A stretch of 64,000 nt of DNA, taken from the NCBI RefSeq assembly GCF_028596125.1, contig NZ_CP117229.1:2650001-2714000 (forward strand). The letters run 5' to 3'. This document shows positions 16,112-25,363 of the stretch, one piece after another. Below the pieces are notes generated by a model. That model made no database searches. It worked only from the letters and a program-made list of their open reading frames with translations, and was not told the origin of the DNA. This stretch comes from Listeria innocua. Lineage in GTDB: Bacteria > Bacillota > Bacilli > Lactobacillales > Listeriaceae. Both the position numbers and the translations under genes were made by a program. Every line of letters starts with the position of its first letter. Position 1 is the first letter of the stretch.

Positions 16112-17446
16112 TTAAGCCAGCTGTTCGAGTTCGCTTGTTTGAATGTCTTTTTCGACACGAACCGAAACCAGTCTAGCATCATTCATTTCTTCTACTGTAA
16201 ATCGAAGGGTATCATATTCTACTACTACTTTATCATCTTCTTCCGGAATTGTCCCAGTTAAAGTAAGCACAAAGCCAGCTACAGTATCAACTCCACGCGC
16301 TGGAAGTTCCACGTGAAACATTTTGTTGAAATCATCTAGTGGCATGCGGCCTTCAACGATAAATGTATTATCATCAATTTTTTTGACTTCATCAGAAAAC
16401 ACATCATTTTCATCGTCAATTTCGCCAACAATTTCTTCTAATAAATCTTCTACAGTGACAATACCAGCTACGCCACCATATTCATCCATTAAAATTGCCA
16501 TTTGATTTCTAGTTCTTTGCATATTCTTAAGTAAGTCATCAATAAACATCGTCTCTTGGGCAAAATACGCGTTTTTAACGAGCGATTTCACATCAATGTT
16601 TTCAAAGCCTGACTTTCTCGCTTCCGCAAAAAAATCTTTCATATGCAGAATACCTAGCACCGAGTCCTGGTCGCCTGTATAGACGGGAACCCTTGAAAAA
16701 TTCTCACTTAATAATGCGTCACAAAGTTCTTCCGATTCTGTTTCGGCATCAATCATAAACGCATCTGTCCGTGGTACCATCACTTCACGCGCATATTTAT
16801 TATCCATTTCAAATACACCACGAAGCATTTGTAATTCTTCTACCTCAATAATGCCGTCACGTCGACCGGTTTCAATCAGTAGCTGCATTTCCTCTCGCGT
16901 CATTTTTTCATTATCCGTATTTTTCTCCATTCTCGTTAATTTCACAAGAATATCTGTTGAAAAAGATAGGAATTTTACGAACGGACGAAGCACAACACCA
17001 ACTGCCATAATTGGTCGTACAGAAACACGGGCAATTTTTTCTGATTTTTGGAGTGCTAAACGTTTTGGATAAAGCTCACCGAAAACTAACGTGATATAAG
17101 ATAACACAATAGTTACGACGATAATGGATAACTCTTTCGCAAAACTGCTTCCGCCAAAAACCGATTCAAGCCTAGTCGCAATACTAGTCGCGGCTGACGC
17201 ACTGGAAAAGAATCCAGCAAGCGTAATCCCAACTTGAATAGTAGCTAAAAATTTACTTGGATCATCTACGAGTTTAGCAAGCATTACGGCTTTTTTGTCA
17301 CCGGTTTCTGCTTGGTTTTTCACCCGATTTTTGTTCAGTGATACAAGGGCCATCTCTGCTGAGGCAAAGAACGCGTTGAGCATTGTCAACACCACAATAA
17401 GAATTAACTGCAAGATAATCTGCTGACTCTCGGGGTCAGGGTTCAT
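16112..17446 (-). CDS. CorC/HlyC-type membrane protein (DUF21-CBS-CorC_HlyC)
   Basis: 444 residues. An N-terminal DUF21 domain with about four membrane helices (residues 1-190) is followed by a CBS pair (about 205-330; VMVPRTDAFMIDAE, MDEYGGVAGIVTVEDLLEEI) and a C-terminal CorC_HlyC transporter-associated domain (about 345-435). Relatives (CNNM/CorC, MpfA, YhdP) act in magnesium or cobalt efflux and sodium/magnesium exchange. The start ATG is 8 bases from GGAG. No M-box riboswitch is visible upstream. A one-mismatch parS sequence lies inside the coding region at 16306. Confidence 0.87.
   Translation of the reverse strand: MNPDPESQQIILQLILIVVLTMLNAFFASAEMALVSLNKNRVKNQAETGDKKAVMLAKLVDDPSKFLATIQVGITLAGFFSSASAATSIATRLESVFGGSSFAKELSIIVVTIVLSYITLVFGELYPKRLALQKSEKIARVSVRPIMAVGVVLRPFVKFLSFSTDILVKLTRMEKNTDNEKMTREEMQLLIETGRRDGIIEVEELQMLRGVFEMDNKYAREVMVPRTDAFMIDAETESEELCDALLSENFSRVPVYTGDQDSVLGILHMKDFFAEARKSGFENIDVKSLVKNAYFAQETMFIDDLLKNMQRTRNQMAILMDEYGGVAGIVTVEDLLEEIVGEIDDENDVFSDEVKKIDDNTFIVEGRMPLDDFNKMFHVELPARGVDTVAGFVLTLTGTIPEEDDKVVVEYDTLRFTVEEMNDARLVSVRVEKDIQTSELEQLA
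16306..16321. other. parS-like site (one mismatch), inside the CorC/HlyC gene
   Basis: AGTTCCACGTGAAACA differs only at the first base from the ParB/Spo0J consensus TGTTNCACGTGAAACA. Confidence 0.7.
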
Positions 17447-17538
17447 ATGGAACTCTCCACTCCTTATTTTCTCAAAATATTCCGGACAATTTCCCGGTTA
17501 AGAAAATTTTATCACGCCACCCCCATTACTGCAAGGTT

Positions 17539-18228
17539 TCAAATCTCCGCAAAAACTTTCACAGCATCATTTTCTATCATTTCAAAAGGATATGGAAGCG
17601 AAATTCGTTCTTTATTCACAGCAAAAATTCGCGCTTTTTTATTCCGATAATCCGTTAAATTACAAAACGGACTCACGCGGAAAGAAGTGCCAACAATAAC
17701 GATTAAATCGGCTTCCCGAATAGCTGCAAGTGACTGGTCTATCGCGCTTTCTGAAATCGCTTCTTCATAAAGCACCACATCTGGCCGAACGACCCCACCA
17801 CAATCTGCATGGATGTCTGACTGTAAATAGTCGCTTGCTGAAACACTTCTTCCGCATTTTTGGCAATAGCAGTGATACAAACTACCATGAAAATTAACTA
17901 CCTTCTTAGAGCCAGCTTTTTCATGAAGGCCATCAATATTTTGCGTAATAACAGTGACGTTTTTCTCCGCTTCGATTTCAGCCATTTTACGATGAATAGT
18001 GTTTGGGACAGCATCTGGATAGTACATATTTTCTGTGACAAATTGATAAAACTTCTCGGGTTCCCGCACAAGACACGTATGGCTAAGCATATATTCAGGG
18101 CTACTCATCCCCGCATACAAACCATTTTTCGAACGATAATCCGGAATTCCTGAAGGCACTGAAACGCCCGCTCCCGTTAGAAAAACAATATGTTCTGCTT
18201 GTTTAATCGCTTCTTTCAAATTATTCAT
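17539..18228 (-). CDS. Sir2-family NAD-dependent protein deacetylase
   Basis: 229 residues. NAD-binding motifs are intact: FLTGAGVSVPSGIPDYR (residues 16-33), TQNIDGLHEKAG with the catalytic region, FHGS with the catalytic His (about 114), and IVGTSFRVSPF (about 180). A cysteine cluster (CYCQKCG, then ADCGG) can hold the zinc. Sirtuins remove acyl groups from lysines using NAD. The start lies inside the end of the Cdd1-like gene (18221), which indicates translational coupling in an lde - cdd1 - sir2 order. Confidence 0.88.
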   Translation of the reverse strand: MNNLKEAIKQAEHIVFLTGAGVSVPSGIPDYRSKNGLYAGMSSPEYMLSHTCLVREPEKFYQFVTENMYYPDAVPNTIHRKMAEIEAEKNVTVITQNIDGLHEKAGSKKVVNFHGSLYHCYCQKCGRSVSASDYLQSDIHADCGGVVRPDVVLYEEAISESAIDQSLAAIREADLIVIVGTSFRVSPFCNLTDYRNKKARIFAVNKERISLPYPFEMIENDAVKVFAEI

Positions 18229-18511
18229 CTTTTAAATTCCTTTCATTTATATGCTGTTTATCTTTCCAGTTCCACCATTTTCGTAAATCAACATCTTGCT
18301 CCGCTTCATCCGTTTCCGCAACATAGACTGCACAGCGATACGTATAAAGTACACAAGGATCCATTCTTTCGCCTCGTTTATCGCAAGTGTTTTCGTATAA
18401 ATCAAGCGGATTCTTTCCTCTTAAATCAGCAACTTTTTCAATCCCAATTTCATTTAGCATTAATACCATTTTCTTGCCTATTCCGGGTAATTTTATTAGA
18501 TCAGTTGGCAT
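18221..18511 (-). CDS. Cdd1-like (pathogenicity locus) helix-hairpin-helix protein
   Basis: 96 residues. It starts with a helix-hairpin-helix ([20 protein letters not shown]) and continues with the Cdd1 core ([35 protein letters not shown]). The family is widespread in bacteria, with a DNA-binding-like HhH but no proven role. The start overlaps the lde stop by 11 bases and its end overlaps the sirtuin start, so the three are one leftward unit. I infer at most a nucleic-acid-binding role. Confidence 0.72.
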   Translation of the reverse strand: MPTDLIKLPGIGKKMVLMLNEIGIEKVADLRGKNPLDLYENTCDKRGERMDPCVLYTYRCAVYVAETDEAEQDVDLRKWWNWKDKQHINERNLKDE

Positions 18512-19709
18512 GATTTCCCTTCTCTCTATGCATTTTTCGGTTAAAATAAAAACTGATTAGTACATTGATAAAAATAAAACCAGCAACTACAAGGAAGACA
18601 TCTCCGTAGCCAAAATGCGCCGCCACGCTTGATCCGACAAGCGGACCGATGACATTGCCGATATATTGAAAAGATTGATTATAACCAAAAATTCGACCGG
18701 AAATTTCGCGAGGTGTATTTTTAGTTAGTAGTGATTGGACTGCCGGAAGTAACGCACCATCTGTGAGACCTAATAAGAAACGCAAAATACCAAGTTGCAT
18801 CGGATTTTGAGCGAAAGCCATTGGTATTTGTAGCAACATGGACCCGATGAGCGCGCCTAGCAGTATTCGTTCTGAACCAATTCGGTCGCCCCACCTTCCA
18901 AGTCGTGGTGCAGCAATCAAGGCTGCAACCCCTGGTACTGAAGCAATCATCCCACTAATAAAGGCAATGTTTTGCGCATTTCCCGCTAAATCCCGCACAT
19001 ATAATGTCAAAATAGGGTTCACGGAATTGGATGCAATTTGGATCATCATTGTCGTAATAAACAGCGAGATAATTAAGCCAGGATTTTTTAATGATAAGAA
19101 AACTTCCTTTCCTGACCGCATTTCCTTTTTTTCTACTGGTGTAAATTTCTCTTTAACAAAGAAAAGTGTTAAGAAAAAACTACCTAATAAAAGAGCGCCT
19201 GTAATGTAAAACACTGGTCTAACGCCAAATGAGTCAGATAGCGCTCCACCAATTAATGGACCGATTAATACGCCTGATACTGCTGCTGTTGATAGAGCAC
19301 CGAGCGCCCATCCACTGCGGTGACGCGGAACTTGTGTTGCGATTAGCGCATTAGCCGTGGAAATGTATCCTGAAAATATCCCCATCAATAAACGTAAACC
19401 TACAAATTGGTAAACGTTGCTGACAAGTCCCATCAAAATCATTGCTATCGCCATTCCAAGTGCAGCACGTAAAAGCATAATGCGCCGTCCTTTTTGATCC
19501 GCTAATTTGCCCCAAACCGGCGACATAATTGCTGATACTAAAAATGTTGAGCTCAGTGCCACACCTGACCATAAACTTACTTGGTCGGGATTATGTACGC
19601 CGAGTTCTTCAATATATAATGGTAAAAATGGCATGATTAAATTTAATCCAGTCCCGGTAAGAAAACACCCCACCCAAACAACATACAAATTCTTCTTCCA
19701 ATTTTCCAT
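18501..19709 (-). CDS. lde: MFS multidrug efflux pump Lde
   Basis: 402 residues, about twelve membrane helices, with the MFS motif between helices 2 and 3 ([17 protein letters not shown]) and the drug/proton antiporter motif in helix 5 ([14 protein letters not shown]). Position and sequence type match Lde, the Listeria pump known to confer fluoroquinolone resistance when overexpressed and related to pneumococcal PmrA. The start follows AGGTGAACTT. It lies directly behind the terminator at 19752-19790; a weak TTTACT/TAATTA promoter may overlap that hairpin, so expression may depend on it or on read-through. Confidence 0.85.
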   Translation of the reverse strand: MENWKKNLYVVWVGCFLTGTGLNLIMPFLPLYIEELGVHNPDQVSLWSGVALSSTFLVSAIMSPVWGKLADQKGRRIMLLRAALGMAIAMILMGLVSNVYQFVGLRLLMGIFSGYISTANALIATQVPRHRSGWALGALSTAAVSGVLIGPLIGGALSDSFGVRPVFYITGALLLGSFFLTLFFVKEKFTPVEKKEMRSGKEVFLSLKNPGLIISLFITTMMIQIASNSVNPILTLYVRDLAGNAQNIAFISGMIASVPGVAALIAAPRLGRWGDRIGSERILLGALIGSMLLQIPMAFAQNPMQLGILRFLLGLTDGALLPAVQSLLTKNTPREISGRIFGYNQSFQYIGNVIGPLVGSSVAAHFGYGDVFLVVAGFIFINVLISFYFNRKMHREKGNHAN

Positions 19710-19751
19710 AAGTTCACCTAGATTCTTCTATCGTTATCCTTAATTATTCCA

Positions 19752-19790
19752 CAAAAAAAGCGAAAGTAAAACTAAACCCTTCGCTTTTTT
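19752..19790 (-). terminator. Intrinsic terminator of the transaldolase-SH3 operon
   Basis: On the minus strand AAAAGCGAA and TTCGCTTTTTTT enclose a loop of about 15 bases; lde follows immediately. Confidence 0.8.
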
Positions 19791-19807
19791 GCTATATTTA
19801 CTTAAAA

Positions 19808-19823
19808 TGTTCCACGTGAAACA
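19808..19823. other. parS site (exact)
   Basis: TGTTCCACGTGAAACA matches the ParB/Spo0J consensus exactly. It lies two bases beyond the stop of the SH3-protein gene and before its terminator. Confidence 0.88.
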
Positions 19824-19825
19824 AT

Positions 19826-20173
19826 TTAGGATTCTAGATTTTCTCGTGGTACCCAGCCAGCTTCATTATCTTCCGTTACGCACCAAACCCAGCCATTAAG
19901 CTCTCGATTGCTTTCTAATTTATCCCCAGGTTTTACATTTAATTCGCGCGCCGAATAATCTTCTGTCACGGTCCCACTCTTTCCGTCACTGCCTAACTGA
20001 ATAATTTGTTTTGGAACCCAGCCTTCTTTATCCGATGACTTCACTTTGCAAAAAATCCAGCCAGGGTATTCTGTATCTTCATCAAACACCCAAATAGACT
20101 CATTTTTATTAACAAAAAGTGGATTTGGATACTTGCTAATGTGTTCTTTTTTTACGATAAATGTTTGATTCAT
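19826..20173 (-). CDS. Cytoplasmic tandem SH3-domain protein
   Basis: 115 residues made of two SH3-like repeats of about 55 residues: the first ends GWIFCKVKSSDKEGWVPKQI and the second GWVWCVTEDNEAGWVPRENL. No signal peptide, cell-wall or membrane anchor is present, so it is expected in the cytoplasm, unlike most bacterial SH3b proteins. The start ATG is 9 bases from GAGGAAGG. It sits 18 bases after the transaldolase gene, in one operon ending at 19752-19790. Function unknown; a ligand-binding adaptor role is only a guess. Confidence 0.7.
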   Translation of the reverse strand: MNQTFIVKKEHISKYPNPLFVNKNESIWVFDEDTEYPGWIFCKVKSSDKEGWVPKQIIQLGSDGKSGTVTEDYSARELNVKPGDKLESNRELNGWVWCVTEDNEAGWVPRENLES

Positions 20174-20191
20174 AGTTAGAAACCTTCCTCG

Positions 20192-20836
20192 TTATTTTTT
20201 AGCAGCTTCCCAATCTGCAAGAAACTTATCAATTCCGCTGTCGGTCAAAGGATGTTTTAACATTTGTTCAAATACTTTATAAGGCACTGTAGCAATATCT
20301 GCACCTGCCTTGGCACATTCAATGACATGAATCGGATGGCGCACGCTTGCTGAAATAATCTCTGTTGGGATACCATGTGTTTCAAAAATTTCTGCTATAT
20401 CACGAATGAGCACCAGTCCGTCGTCACCAATATCATCTAAACGACCTAAAAACGGGGATACGTATGTCGCTCCTGCCCGCGCTGCCAGTAATGCTTGTGT
20501 AGCAGAAAAGACTAACGTGACATTAGTTTTAATCCCTTCTTCCGTCAAAACTTTTACTGCTGCCAAACCTTCACCTGTCATAGGTATTTTAACAACCATA
20601 TTTGGATGGATTTTAGCAATGACTCGGCCTTCCTCAATCATCTCTTCCGCTTTCAAACTTACTACTTCGCCGCTAATCGGTCCGTCAACAATGGATGTGA
20701 TTTCTTGAATAACCTCATTAAAATCGCGGCCTTCTTTGGCAACTAGTGATGGGTTCGTTGTAACACCAGCAATAAACCCCATTCTATTCGCCTTTTTAAT
20801 CTCTTCTACGTTCGCTGTATCGATAAAAAATCTCAT
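20192..20836 (-). CDS. tal: Transaldolase (small MipB/TalC type)
   Basis: 214 residues, the short single-domain transaldolase/fructose-6-phosphate aldolase family. The Schiff-base lysine is in [11 protein letters not shown] (about residue 84). At the two residues that separate the activities this protein has Glu (SGEVVS) and Phe (YVSPFLGR), as in transaldolases rather than fructose-6-phosphate aldolase. It moves dihydroxyacetone units in the pentose phosphate pathway. The start follows GGAGG, and a cre-like site lies 20 bases upstream, which suggests CcpA control. The SH3 gene follows in the same unit. Confidence 0.88.
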   Translation of the reverse strand: MRFFIDTANVEEIKKANRMGFIAGVTTNPSLVAKEGRDFNEVIQEITSIVDGPISGEVVSLKAEEMIEEGRVIAKIHPNMVVKIPMTGEGLAAVKVLTEEGIKTNVTLVFSATQALLAARAGATYVSPFLGRLDDIGDDGLVLIRDIAEIFETHGIPTEIISASVRHPIHVIECAKAGADIATVPYKVFEQMLKHPLTDSGIDKFLADWEAAKK

Positions 20837-20855
20837 TGAAACATCCTCCTTTTCT

Positions 20856-20869
20856 ATCAAGCGCTTTCA
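20856..20869 (-). promoter_or_regulatory. CcpA cre-like site before the transaldolase gene
   Basis: TGAAAGCGCTTGAT on the minus strand fits the cre pattern TGWAANCGNTNWCA closely (last bases differ). It overlaps the probable 5' leader, just upstream of the Shine-Dalgarno, so it may act as a roadblock. Confidence 0.55.
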
Positions 20870-20929
20870 ATTACAGAGCCATTATAACGCAAAAGATAAA
20901 ATAATGCTTTCGAAGTGCTTTTTTCCACA

Positions 20930-20960
20930 AAAAAAAGAATGCAATTGAAGCATTCTAAAA
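20930..20960 (-). terminator. Intrinsic terminator of the Crp/Fnr-like gene
   Basis: Minus-strand hairpin AGAATGC / GCATTCT followed by TTTTTTTT. An A run on the other side makes it possibly bidirectional. Confidence 0.85.
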
Positions 20961-20961
20961 A

Positions 20962-20977
20962 AGTTTCACGTGAAACA
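20962..20977. other. parS-like site (one mismatch)
   Basis: AGTTTCACGTGAAACA differs only at its first base from the consensus. It lies between the stop codon of the Crp/Fnr-like gene and its terminator. Confidence 0.75.
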
Positions 20978-20980
20978 AAG

Positions 20981-21670
20981 TTATAAACGAGTTTTGTCCA
21001 TCACTAGTAGAGGCTTAGGTCTATTTCTAATTATATCCTCTTTAATTAAATGCATGACTGTGTGAGCCACATATTCACGTGATGTATTGGTGTATCTTGC
21101 AAGAACTTCTTGCGTGACTTCTTTTGGTAGCAATATCCCGTTATCAGAAAACGTTCCTAGAGTTTGAGCGCATTTGAGAATGGCTTTGCGAATTCGTTCT
21201 TCTTTCTTTAAAAAGCTTAGTTTTGCAAAAGTATGTGCTTCCCGTAGTTCTTCTGCCATTACTTTAATCATGAAAAAGTTGTTCTCATCTTCCTTATCAA
21301 ACACGGAAAACAAGAAATTACTATCTACTTCCATAACCTCTCCATGACCTAGACTTTGCATCGAAACATGCGGGCTCCATTCATCATAAAACAAATGGTA
21401 AAGTCCAAAACTATCTCCTTTTTGCAAGAAACGAACAATGCATTCTTTACAGTTTTCTTCTTCCAATTCTGCATCTTTTTCTACAATCATCCCGTATATG
21501 CCACTTAGAACAAAATATACTTTTGTCCCAGTCGGACTTAAACTTTCTAGAACCTCACCCTTCTTCGTGCTGATAACCGAGCAGTAGTCTTTGTAATTTG
21601 GATGTTCAAAGCACAGCTCCATTAATTTGCTAACCGTTAGATTGGATTCAAGCTCTTTTAAGAATAGCAT
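20981..21670 (-). CDS. Crp/Fnr-family transcriptional regulator (PrfA-like)
   Basis: 229 residues: an N-terminal cyclic-nucleotide-binding-like barrel (about 25-125, with GTKVYFVLSGIYGMIVE and FLQKGDSFGLYHL) and a C-terminal winged helix (EVTQEVLARYTNTSREYVAHTVMHLIKED, about 178-210). No Fnr-type N-terminal cysteine cluster is present. It belongs to the expanded Listeria set of PrfA-like Crp/Fnr paralogues, whose ligands are mostly unknown. It is divergent from the ABC exporter at 22001, across a 330-base A+T-rich gap; regulation of that exporter is possible but not shown. Confidence 0.82.
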   Translation of the reverse strand: MLFLKELESNLTVSKLMELCFEHPNYKDYCSVISTKKGEVLESLSPTGTKVYFVLSGIYGMIVEKDAELEEENCKECIVRFLQKGDSFGLYHLFYDEWSPHVSMQSLGHGEVMEVDSNFLFSVFDKEDENNFFMIKVMAEELREAHTFAKLSFLKKEERIRKAILKCAQTLGTFSDNGILLPKEVTQEVLARYTNTSREYVAHTVMHLIKEDIIRNRPKPLLVMDKTRL

Positions 21671-22000
21671 ACTCTCTCCTTTGCTATATAATATTGAAAA
21701 AACTACTCGTAATTATATCATAAACACTATATTGGAAATCTCGTTCATAGGCTTTCAAAAAATGCTGAAAACTCAATTTAAGATAACTATATTACATTGT
21801 TTATTATAATTCTTAATTTTTATCACTTATAAATGTGAGCTTTTGACATAAATTCGAATTTTTTGTTACTTTTCTTTAAATATTCAAATCGAGAAAATAA
21901 TTCCATAACTACCACTTTAGACTGGTTTATTATTTGGTAAATTGATTATACTTAAAAAGTAAGCATTATATGGATGGGAAAATTAGGAAGGGTGAAATAA
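21671..22000. other. A+T-rich divergent intergenic region
   Basis: 330 bases without a supported gene between the leftward Crp/Fnr gene and the rightward ABC exporter. TATACT at 21947-21952 is a possible -10 for the exporter, but no convincing -35 is seen. No strong hairpin with a T run was found. Confidence 0.5.
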
Positions 22001-23728
22001 ATGGATCAGAAAAAATATAGTTGGCGGAATTTTTTCCAGTTAATTATTAGTGCAAAGCCTGCAAATTGGATAATATTCTGCGCTTTAATCGCCAGTGTTG
22101 TAACTACTGTTGCTGGCCTTGTAGTCCCACTTTTTACAAAAAACTTAATTGATGGCTTTTCGATAGCTTCGTTAGATGTAAAAATGGTGGCTTTGATTGT
22201 TCTTGCATTTATTTTGCAAGCTATAACAAACGGTTTCTCGATTTTCTTGCTTAATTATATGGGGCAGAAAGTTGTAGCTACCATCCGCGAACGTTTATGG
22301 CGAAAAATCGTGCACTTGCCAGTTTCCTATTTTGATAATACAAAAACGGGTGAAATGGTGAGCCGCATGGTGAACGATACAGTCGTAGTCAAGGAACTAA
22401 TTGCCGATCATTTACCGCAATTTGTAACAGGGATTATTTCCGTGGTTGGTGCGATTATTATCCTATTCTTTATGGACTGGAAAATGACACTAATTATCTT
22501 AATTGCTGTTCCGATTACAGCGTTAGTCGTTGCGCCGCTCGGTCAGAAAATGTTTAAAATCTCTAAAGGTCTTCAAAATGAAACAGCAGACTTCACTGGT
22601 TCCATTAGTCAAACCCTTTCTGAAGCGAGGCTCGTAAAGGCATCTAATGCGGAAACACGTGAAACAGAAGCTGGTCATAAAGGAATCAATCGCCTATTCG
22701 GATTCGGTATTCGAGAGGCGAAAGTTGTTGCCGTACTTGGACCTTTAATTTTCTTTGTTGTAATGGGAGTTATTGTTGGTATCATCGGTTACGGCGGGAT
22801 TCGAGTTTCAGCTGGAACTATGACTACTGGTACATTAATCGCATTCTTGCTATATCTATTCCAAATTATCGTCCCAGTAACCTCTTTTGCAACGTTCTTC
22901 GCGCAACTTCAAAAAGCAAAGGGAGCGACAGAACGCATTGCAGATATTTTAAATGAAGCAGAAGAAGATTTCGATGCTGGTAAAAAAGTAGATGTGAGCG
23001 GAAAAACGATTCGCGCCACTGATATTTCCTTCTCTTACAATGAAGGTGAACCGATTTTAAAAGATGTTTCTTTTGATACAAAACCAGGGGAAGTTATCGC
23101 ATTCGCTGGTCCAAGTGGTGGCGGTAAATCTACCTTGTTTGCGATTTTAGAGCGTTTCTATCAACCGAAAACTGGAGAAATTTTAGTAGGTGATATTCCT
23201 CTTTCTGAGATTTCGATTAACTCATGGCGCTCACAAATCGGTTACGTTTCACAGGAAAGTGCGATGCTTTCAGGCACAATTCGCGACAATCTTTGTTACG
23301 GTCTGGACCGAGAAATTAACGAAGAAGAGCTTTGGAATGTAGCAAAACTAGCTTATGCAGACGGCTTTATTTCCGAACTTCCTGACAAAATGGCAACCGA
23401 AGTCGGCGAACGTGGCGTGAAGCTCTCTGGAGGCCAAAGACAGCGAATTGCAATTGCACGAGCTTTCTTACGCAACCCGAATATTCTCATGTTAGACGAA
23501 GCGACAGCAAGCTTAGATAGCCAATCCGAACAAATAGTTCAACAAGCTTTAGCGAACTTGATGGAGGGGCGCACTACTTTTGTTATCGCTCACCGCCTTT
23601 CCACTATTGTTAATGCCGATCAAATTCTCTTTATTGAACACGGGGAAATAACTGGTCGGGGCACACATAGCGAATTAGTGGCTTCTCATCCGCTCTACGC
23701 CTCTTTTGCGGAACAACAATTAAAATAA
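22001..23728 (+). CDS. Homodimeric-type ABC exporter (BmrA/LmrA-like)
   Basis: 575 residues: a membrane domain with six helices (residues 20-310) fused to an ABC ATPase. All ATPase motifs are canonical: Walker A GPSGGGKST, signature LSGGQRQR, Walker B ILMLDEATASLD with catalytic Glu, and H-loop VIAHRLST. This fits a self-sufficient half-transporter that dimerises, as BmrA of Bacillus does for drugs or lipids. The start follows AGGAAGGGTGAAATAA. It is monocistronic; an exact Noc-binding sequence lies two bases after its stop and a terminator shared with the convergent gene follows. Confidence 0.88.
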   Translation: MDQKKYSWRNFFQLIISAKPANWIIFCALIASVVTTVAGLVVPLFTKNLIDGFSIASLDVKMVALIVLAFILQAITNGFSIFLLNYMGQKVVATIRERLWRKIVHLPVSYFDNTKTGEMVSRMVNDTVVVKELIADHLPQFVTGIISVVGAIIILFFMDWKMTLIILIAVPITALVVAPLGQKMFKISKGLQNETADFTGSISQTLSEARLVKASNAETRETEAGHKGINRLFGFGIREAKVVAVLGPLIFFVVMGVIVGIIGYGGIRVSAGTMTTGTLIAFLLYLFQIIVPVTSFATFFAQLQKAKGATERIADILNEAEEDFDAGKKVDVSGKTIRATDISFSYNEGEPILKDVSFDTKPGEVIAFAGPSGGGKSTLFAILERFYQPKTGEILVGDIPLSEISINSWRSQIGYVSQESAMLSGTIRDNLCYGLDREINEEELWNVAKLAYADGFISELPDKMATEVGERGVKLSGGQRQRIAIARAFLRNPNILMLDEATASLDSQSEQIVQQALANLMEGRTTFVIAHRLSTIVNADQILFIEHGEITGRGTHSELVASHPLYASFAEQQLK

Positions 23729-23730
23729 CT

Positions 23731-23744
23731 ATTTCCCGGGAAAT
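23731..23744. other. Noc-binding sequence (exact)
   Basis: ATTTCCCGGGAAAT, a perfect 14-base palindrome identical to the Bacillus Noc-binding consensus, between the ABC exporter stop and its terminator. Confidence 0.72.
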
Positions 23745-23782
23745 AAAAAAACGACGATGCGAATATGCATCGTCGTTTTTTT
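23745..23782. terminator. Bidirectional intrinsic terminator
   Basis: Perfect stem AAACGACGATGC / GCATCGTCGTTT with a six-base loop and A/T runs on both sides, between convergent genes. Confidence 0.9.
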
Positions 23783-24032
23783 ATAAGGATTGATGAAACT
23801 TTTTGAGTTCGATTTTCTTTGCTTCGTCTAAATCATGCCACCTGATGCCTTGTACGGCTCCTTCAAGCGCACATAGTTCACTTAAACAAACACTTGAATC
23901 ATTTTCCCAAATACGTAAAAAGGCTGCTTTGCTTCCAACATTTTTTAGCTCAGCTGGGGTTTTTATCCCAGCTTTTATTAAGTCCTGCTCCAGTACTTTG
24001 CCAATGTTTGGTAATTCGCTAAGGTTCGCCAT
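23781..24032 (-). CDS. TfoX C-terminal-domain protein
   Basis: 83 residues that match a free-standing TfoX_C domain: ELPNIGKVLEQDLIKAGI (helix-hairpin-helix-like) then ALEGAVQGIRWHDL at the C-terminus. In competence regulator TfoX this domain follows an N-terminal domain that is missing here. Many Bacillota have such single-domain versions of unknown role. The start ATG at 24032 follows AGAAGGAACTGTA. It begins 18 bases after serS on the same strand, so it is probably co-transcribed with serS under T-box control, which is odd for a protein with no known link to serine. Confidence 0.72.
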   Translation of the reverse strand: MANLSELPNIGKVLEQDLIKAGIKTPAELKNVGSKAAFLRIWENDSSVCLSELCALEGAVQGIRWHDLDEAKKIELKKFHQSL

Positions 24033-24050
24033 TACAGTTCCTTCTTCCAT

Positions 24051-25334
24051 TTATTTTGGTAATTCGATTTTTTCGATACCGCCCATGTAACCTTGTAGTA
24101 CTTTCGGAATGCGTACAGAGCCATCTGCCTCTTGGTAGTTTTCCAAAATAGCAGCGACTGTACGACCTAGTGCTAACCCGGAACCATTTAATGTATGCAC
24201 GTATTCTGGTTTGCTTCCTGGTTCACGACGGAAACGAATGTTAGCGCGTCTTGCTTGGAAGCTTTCAAAATTACTGCAAGAAGAAATCTCACGGTAAGAA
24301 TCATAACTTGGAATCCATACTTCTAAATCATATTTTTTAGCAGCAGTGAAGCCTAAGTCAGCTGTACACATGCTTAGTACGCGGTATGGTAATTCTAGTC
24401 GGCGCAATACTTCTTCTGCGTTTCCAGTTAATTTCTCAAGCGCCGCGTAGGAATCCTCTGGTTTAACAAATTGAACTAATTCCACTTTGTTAAATTGATG
24501 TTGGCGAATTAAGCCACGTGTATCACGACCCGCAGATCCCGCTTCAGAACGGAAACATGCGCTAAATGCTGTATATTTTCTTGGTAAATCTTCTGCTTTT
24601 AAAATGTCTTCGCGGTGGTAGTTTGTTACTGGTACTTCCGCTGTTGGGATAAGGAAATAATCTTCTGCTTCAATTAAAAATGCATCTTCTTCAAATTTTG
24701 GCAATTGACCAGTTCCAGTCATGCTCGCGCGGTTTACCATGTACGGTGGAAGCATTTCTTCATAGCCATGTTCATTCGAATGCAAGTCCATCATAAAGTT
24801 AATTAGCGCTCGTTCCAGTCTTGCACCTAATTTTTTATAAAAAACGAAGCGGCTGCCAGTTACTTTTGCAGCATTTTCGAAATCAAGAATGTCTAGGTCA
24901 GTTCCTAAGTCCCAATGAGCTTTTGGTTCAAAATCAAATTCGCGAACTTCACCCCATTTGCGGATTTCTACGTTATCGTCTTCCGATTCACCGACCGGAG
25001 TAGACTCATGCGGAATATTTGGAATCGACATTAAAATCGTATCTAACTTCTCGTCAATTTCTCTTAATTCGATGTCTAATGTTTTAATACGATCACCAAC
25101 GACACGCATTTCTTCAATTTTAGCATCAGCATCTTGTTTTTCGCGTTTTAATTTAGCGATTTCTTGAGATACTTCATTACGCTGGCTTTTTAGCGCTTCT
25201 GTTTCCACAATCAGTGTACGACGACGTTTGTCTAACTCGCCAAATTTCTCAAATTCACCTAAATCTTCCCCGCGATTTTGCAACTTCTGCTTTACTTCTT
25301 CAAAATTATTACGTAACAACTTAACATCTAACAT
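24051..25334 (-). CDS. serS: Seryl-tRNA synthetase
   Basis: 427 residues from the ATG that follows GGAGGAG; the open frame runs upstream through the T-box leader without another start signal. The N-terminal tRNA-binding coiled coil spans about residues 10-105 (rich in Lys/Glu heptads). The class II core follows, with motif 2 [21 protein letters not shown] (about 258-278) and motif 3 [15 protein letters not shown] (about 380-394). It charges tRNA-Ser and tRNA-Sec-type acceptors with serine. Expression is controlled by the T-box riboswitch upstream. Confidence 0.97.
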   Translation of the reverse strand: MLDVKLLRNNFEEVKQKLQNRGEDLGEFEKFGELDKRRRTLIVETEALKSQRNEVSQEIAKLKREKQDADAKIEEMRVVGDRIKTLDIELREIDEKLDTILMSIPNIPHESTPVGESEDDNVEIRKWGEVREFDFEPKAHWDLGTDLDILDFENAAKVTGSRFVFYKKLGARLERALINFMMDLHSNEHGYEEMLPPYMVNRASMTGTGQLPKFEEDAFLIEAEDYFLIPTAEVPVTNYHREDILKAEDLPRKYTAFSACFRSEAGSAGRDTRGLIRQHQFNKVELVQFVKPEDSYAALEKLTGNAEEVLRRLELPYRVLSMCTADLGFTAAKKYDLEVWIPSYDSYREISSCSNFESFQARRANIRFRREPGSKPEYVHTLNGSGLALGRTVAAILENYQEADGSVRIPKVLQGYMGGIEKIELPK

Positions 25335-25363
25335 GCTAACTCCTCCTTTATTTTTTTCCATAT

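Noticed and set aside
17489-17502. ATTTCCCGGTTAAG as a Noc-binding site
   Set aside because: Three mismatches and loss of the palindrome.
17447-17538. Magnesium (M-box) riboswitch upstream of the CorC/HlyC gene
   Set aside because: The gap is only about 90 bases, too short, and no conserved core is visible.
22653-22668. CACGTGAAACA inside the BmrA-like exporter as a parS
   Set aside because: The left arm is GGAAA instead of TGTTN; four mismatches to the consensus.
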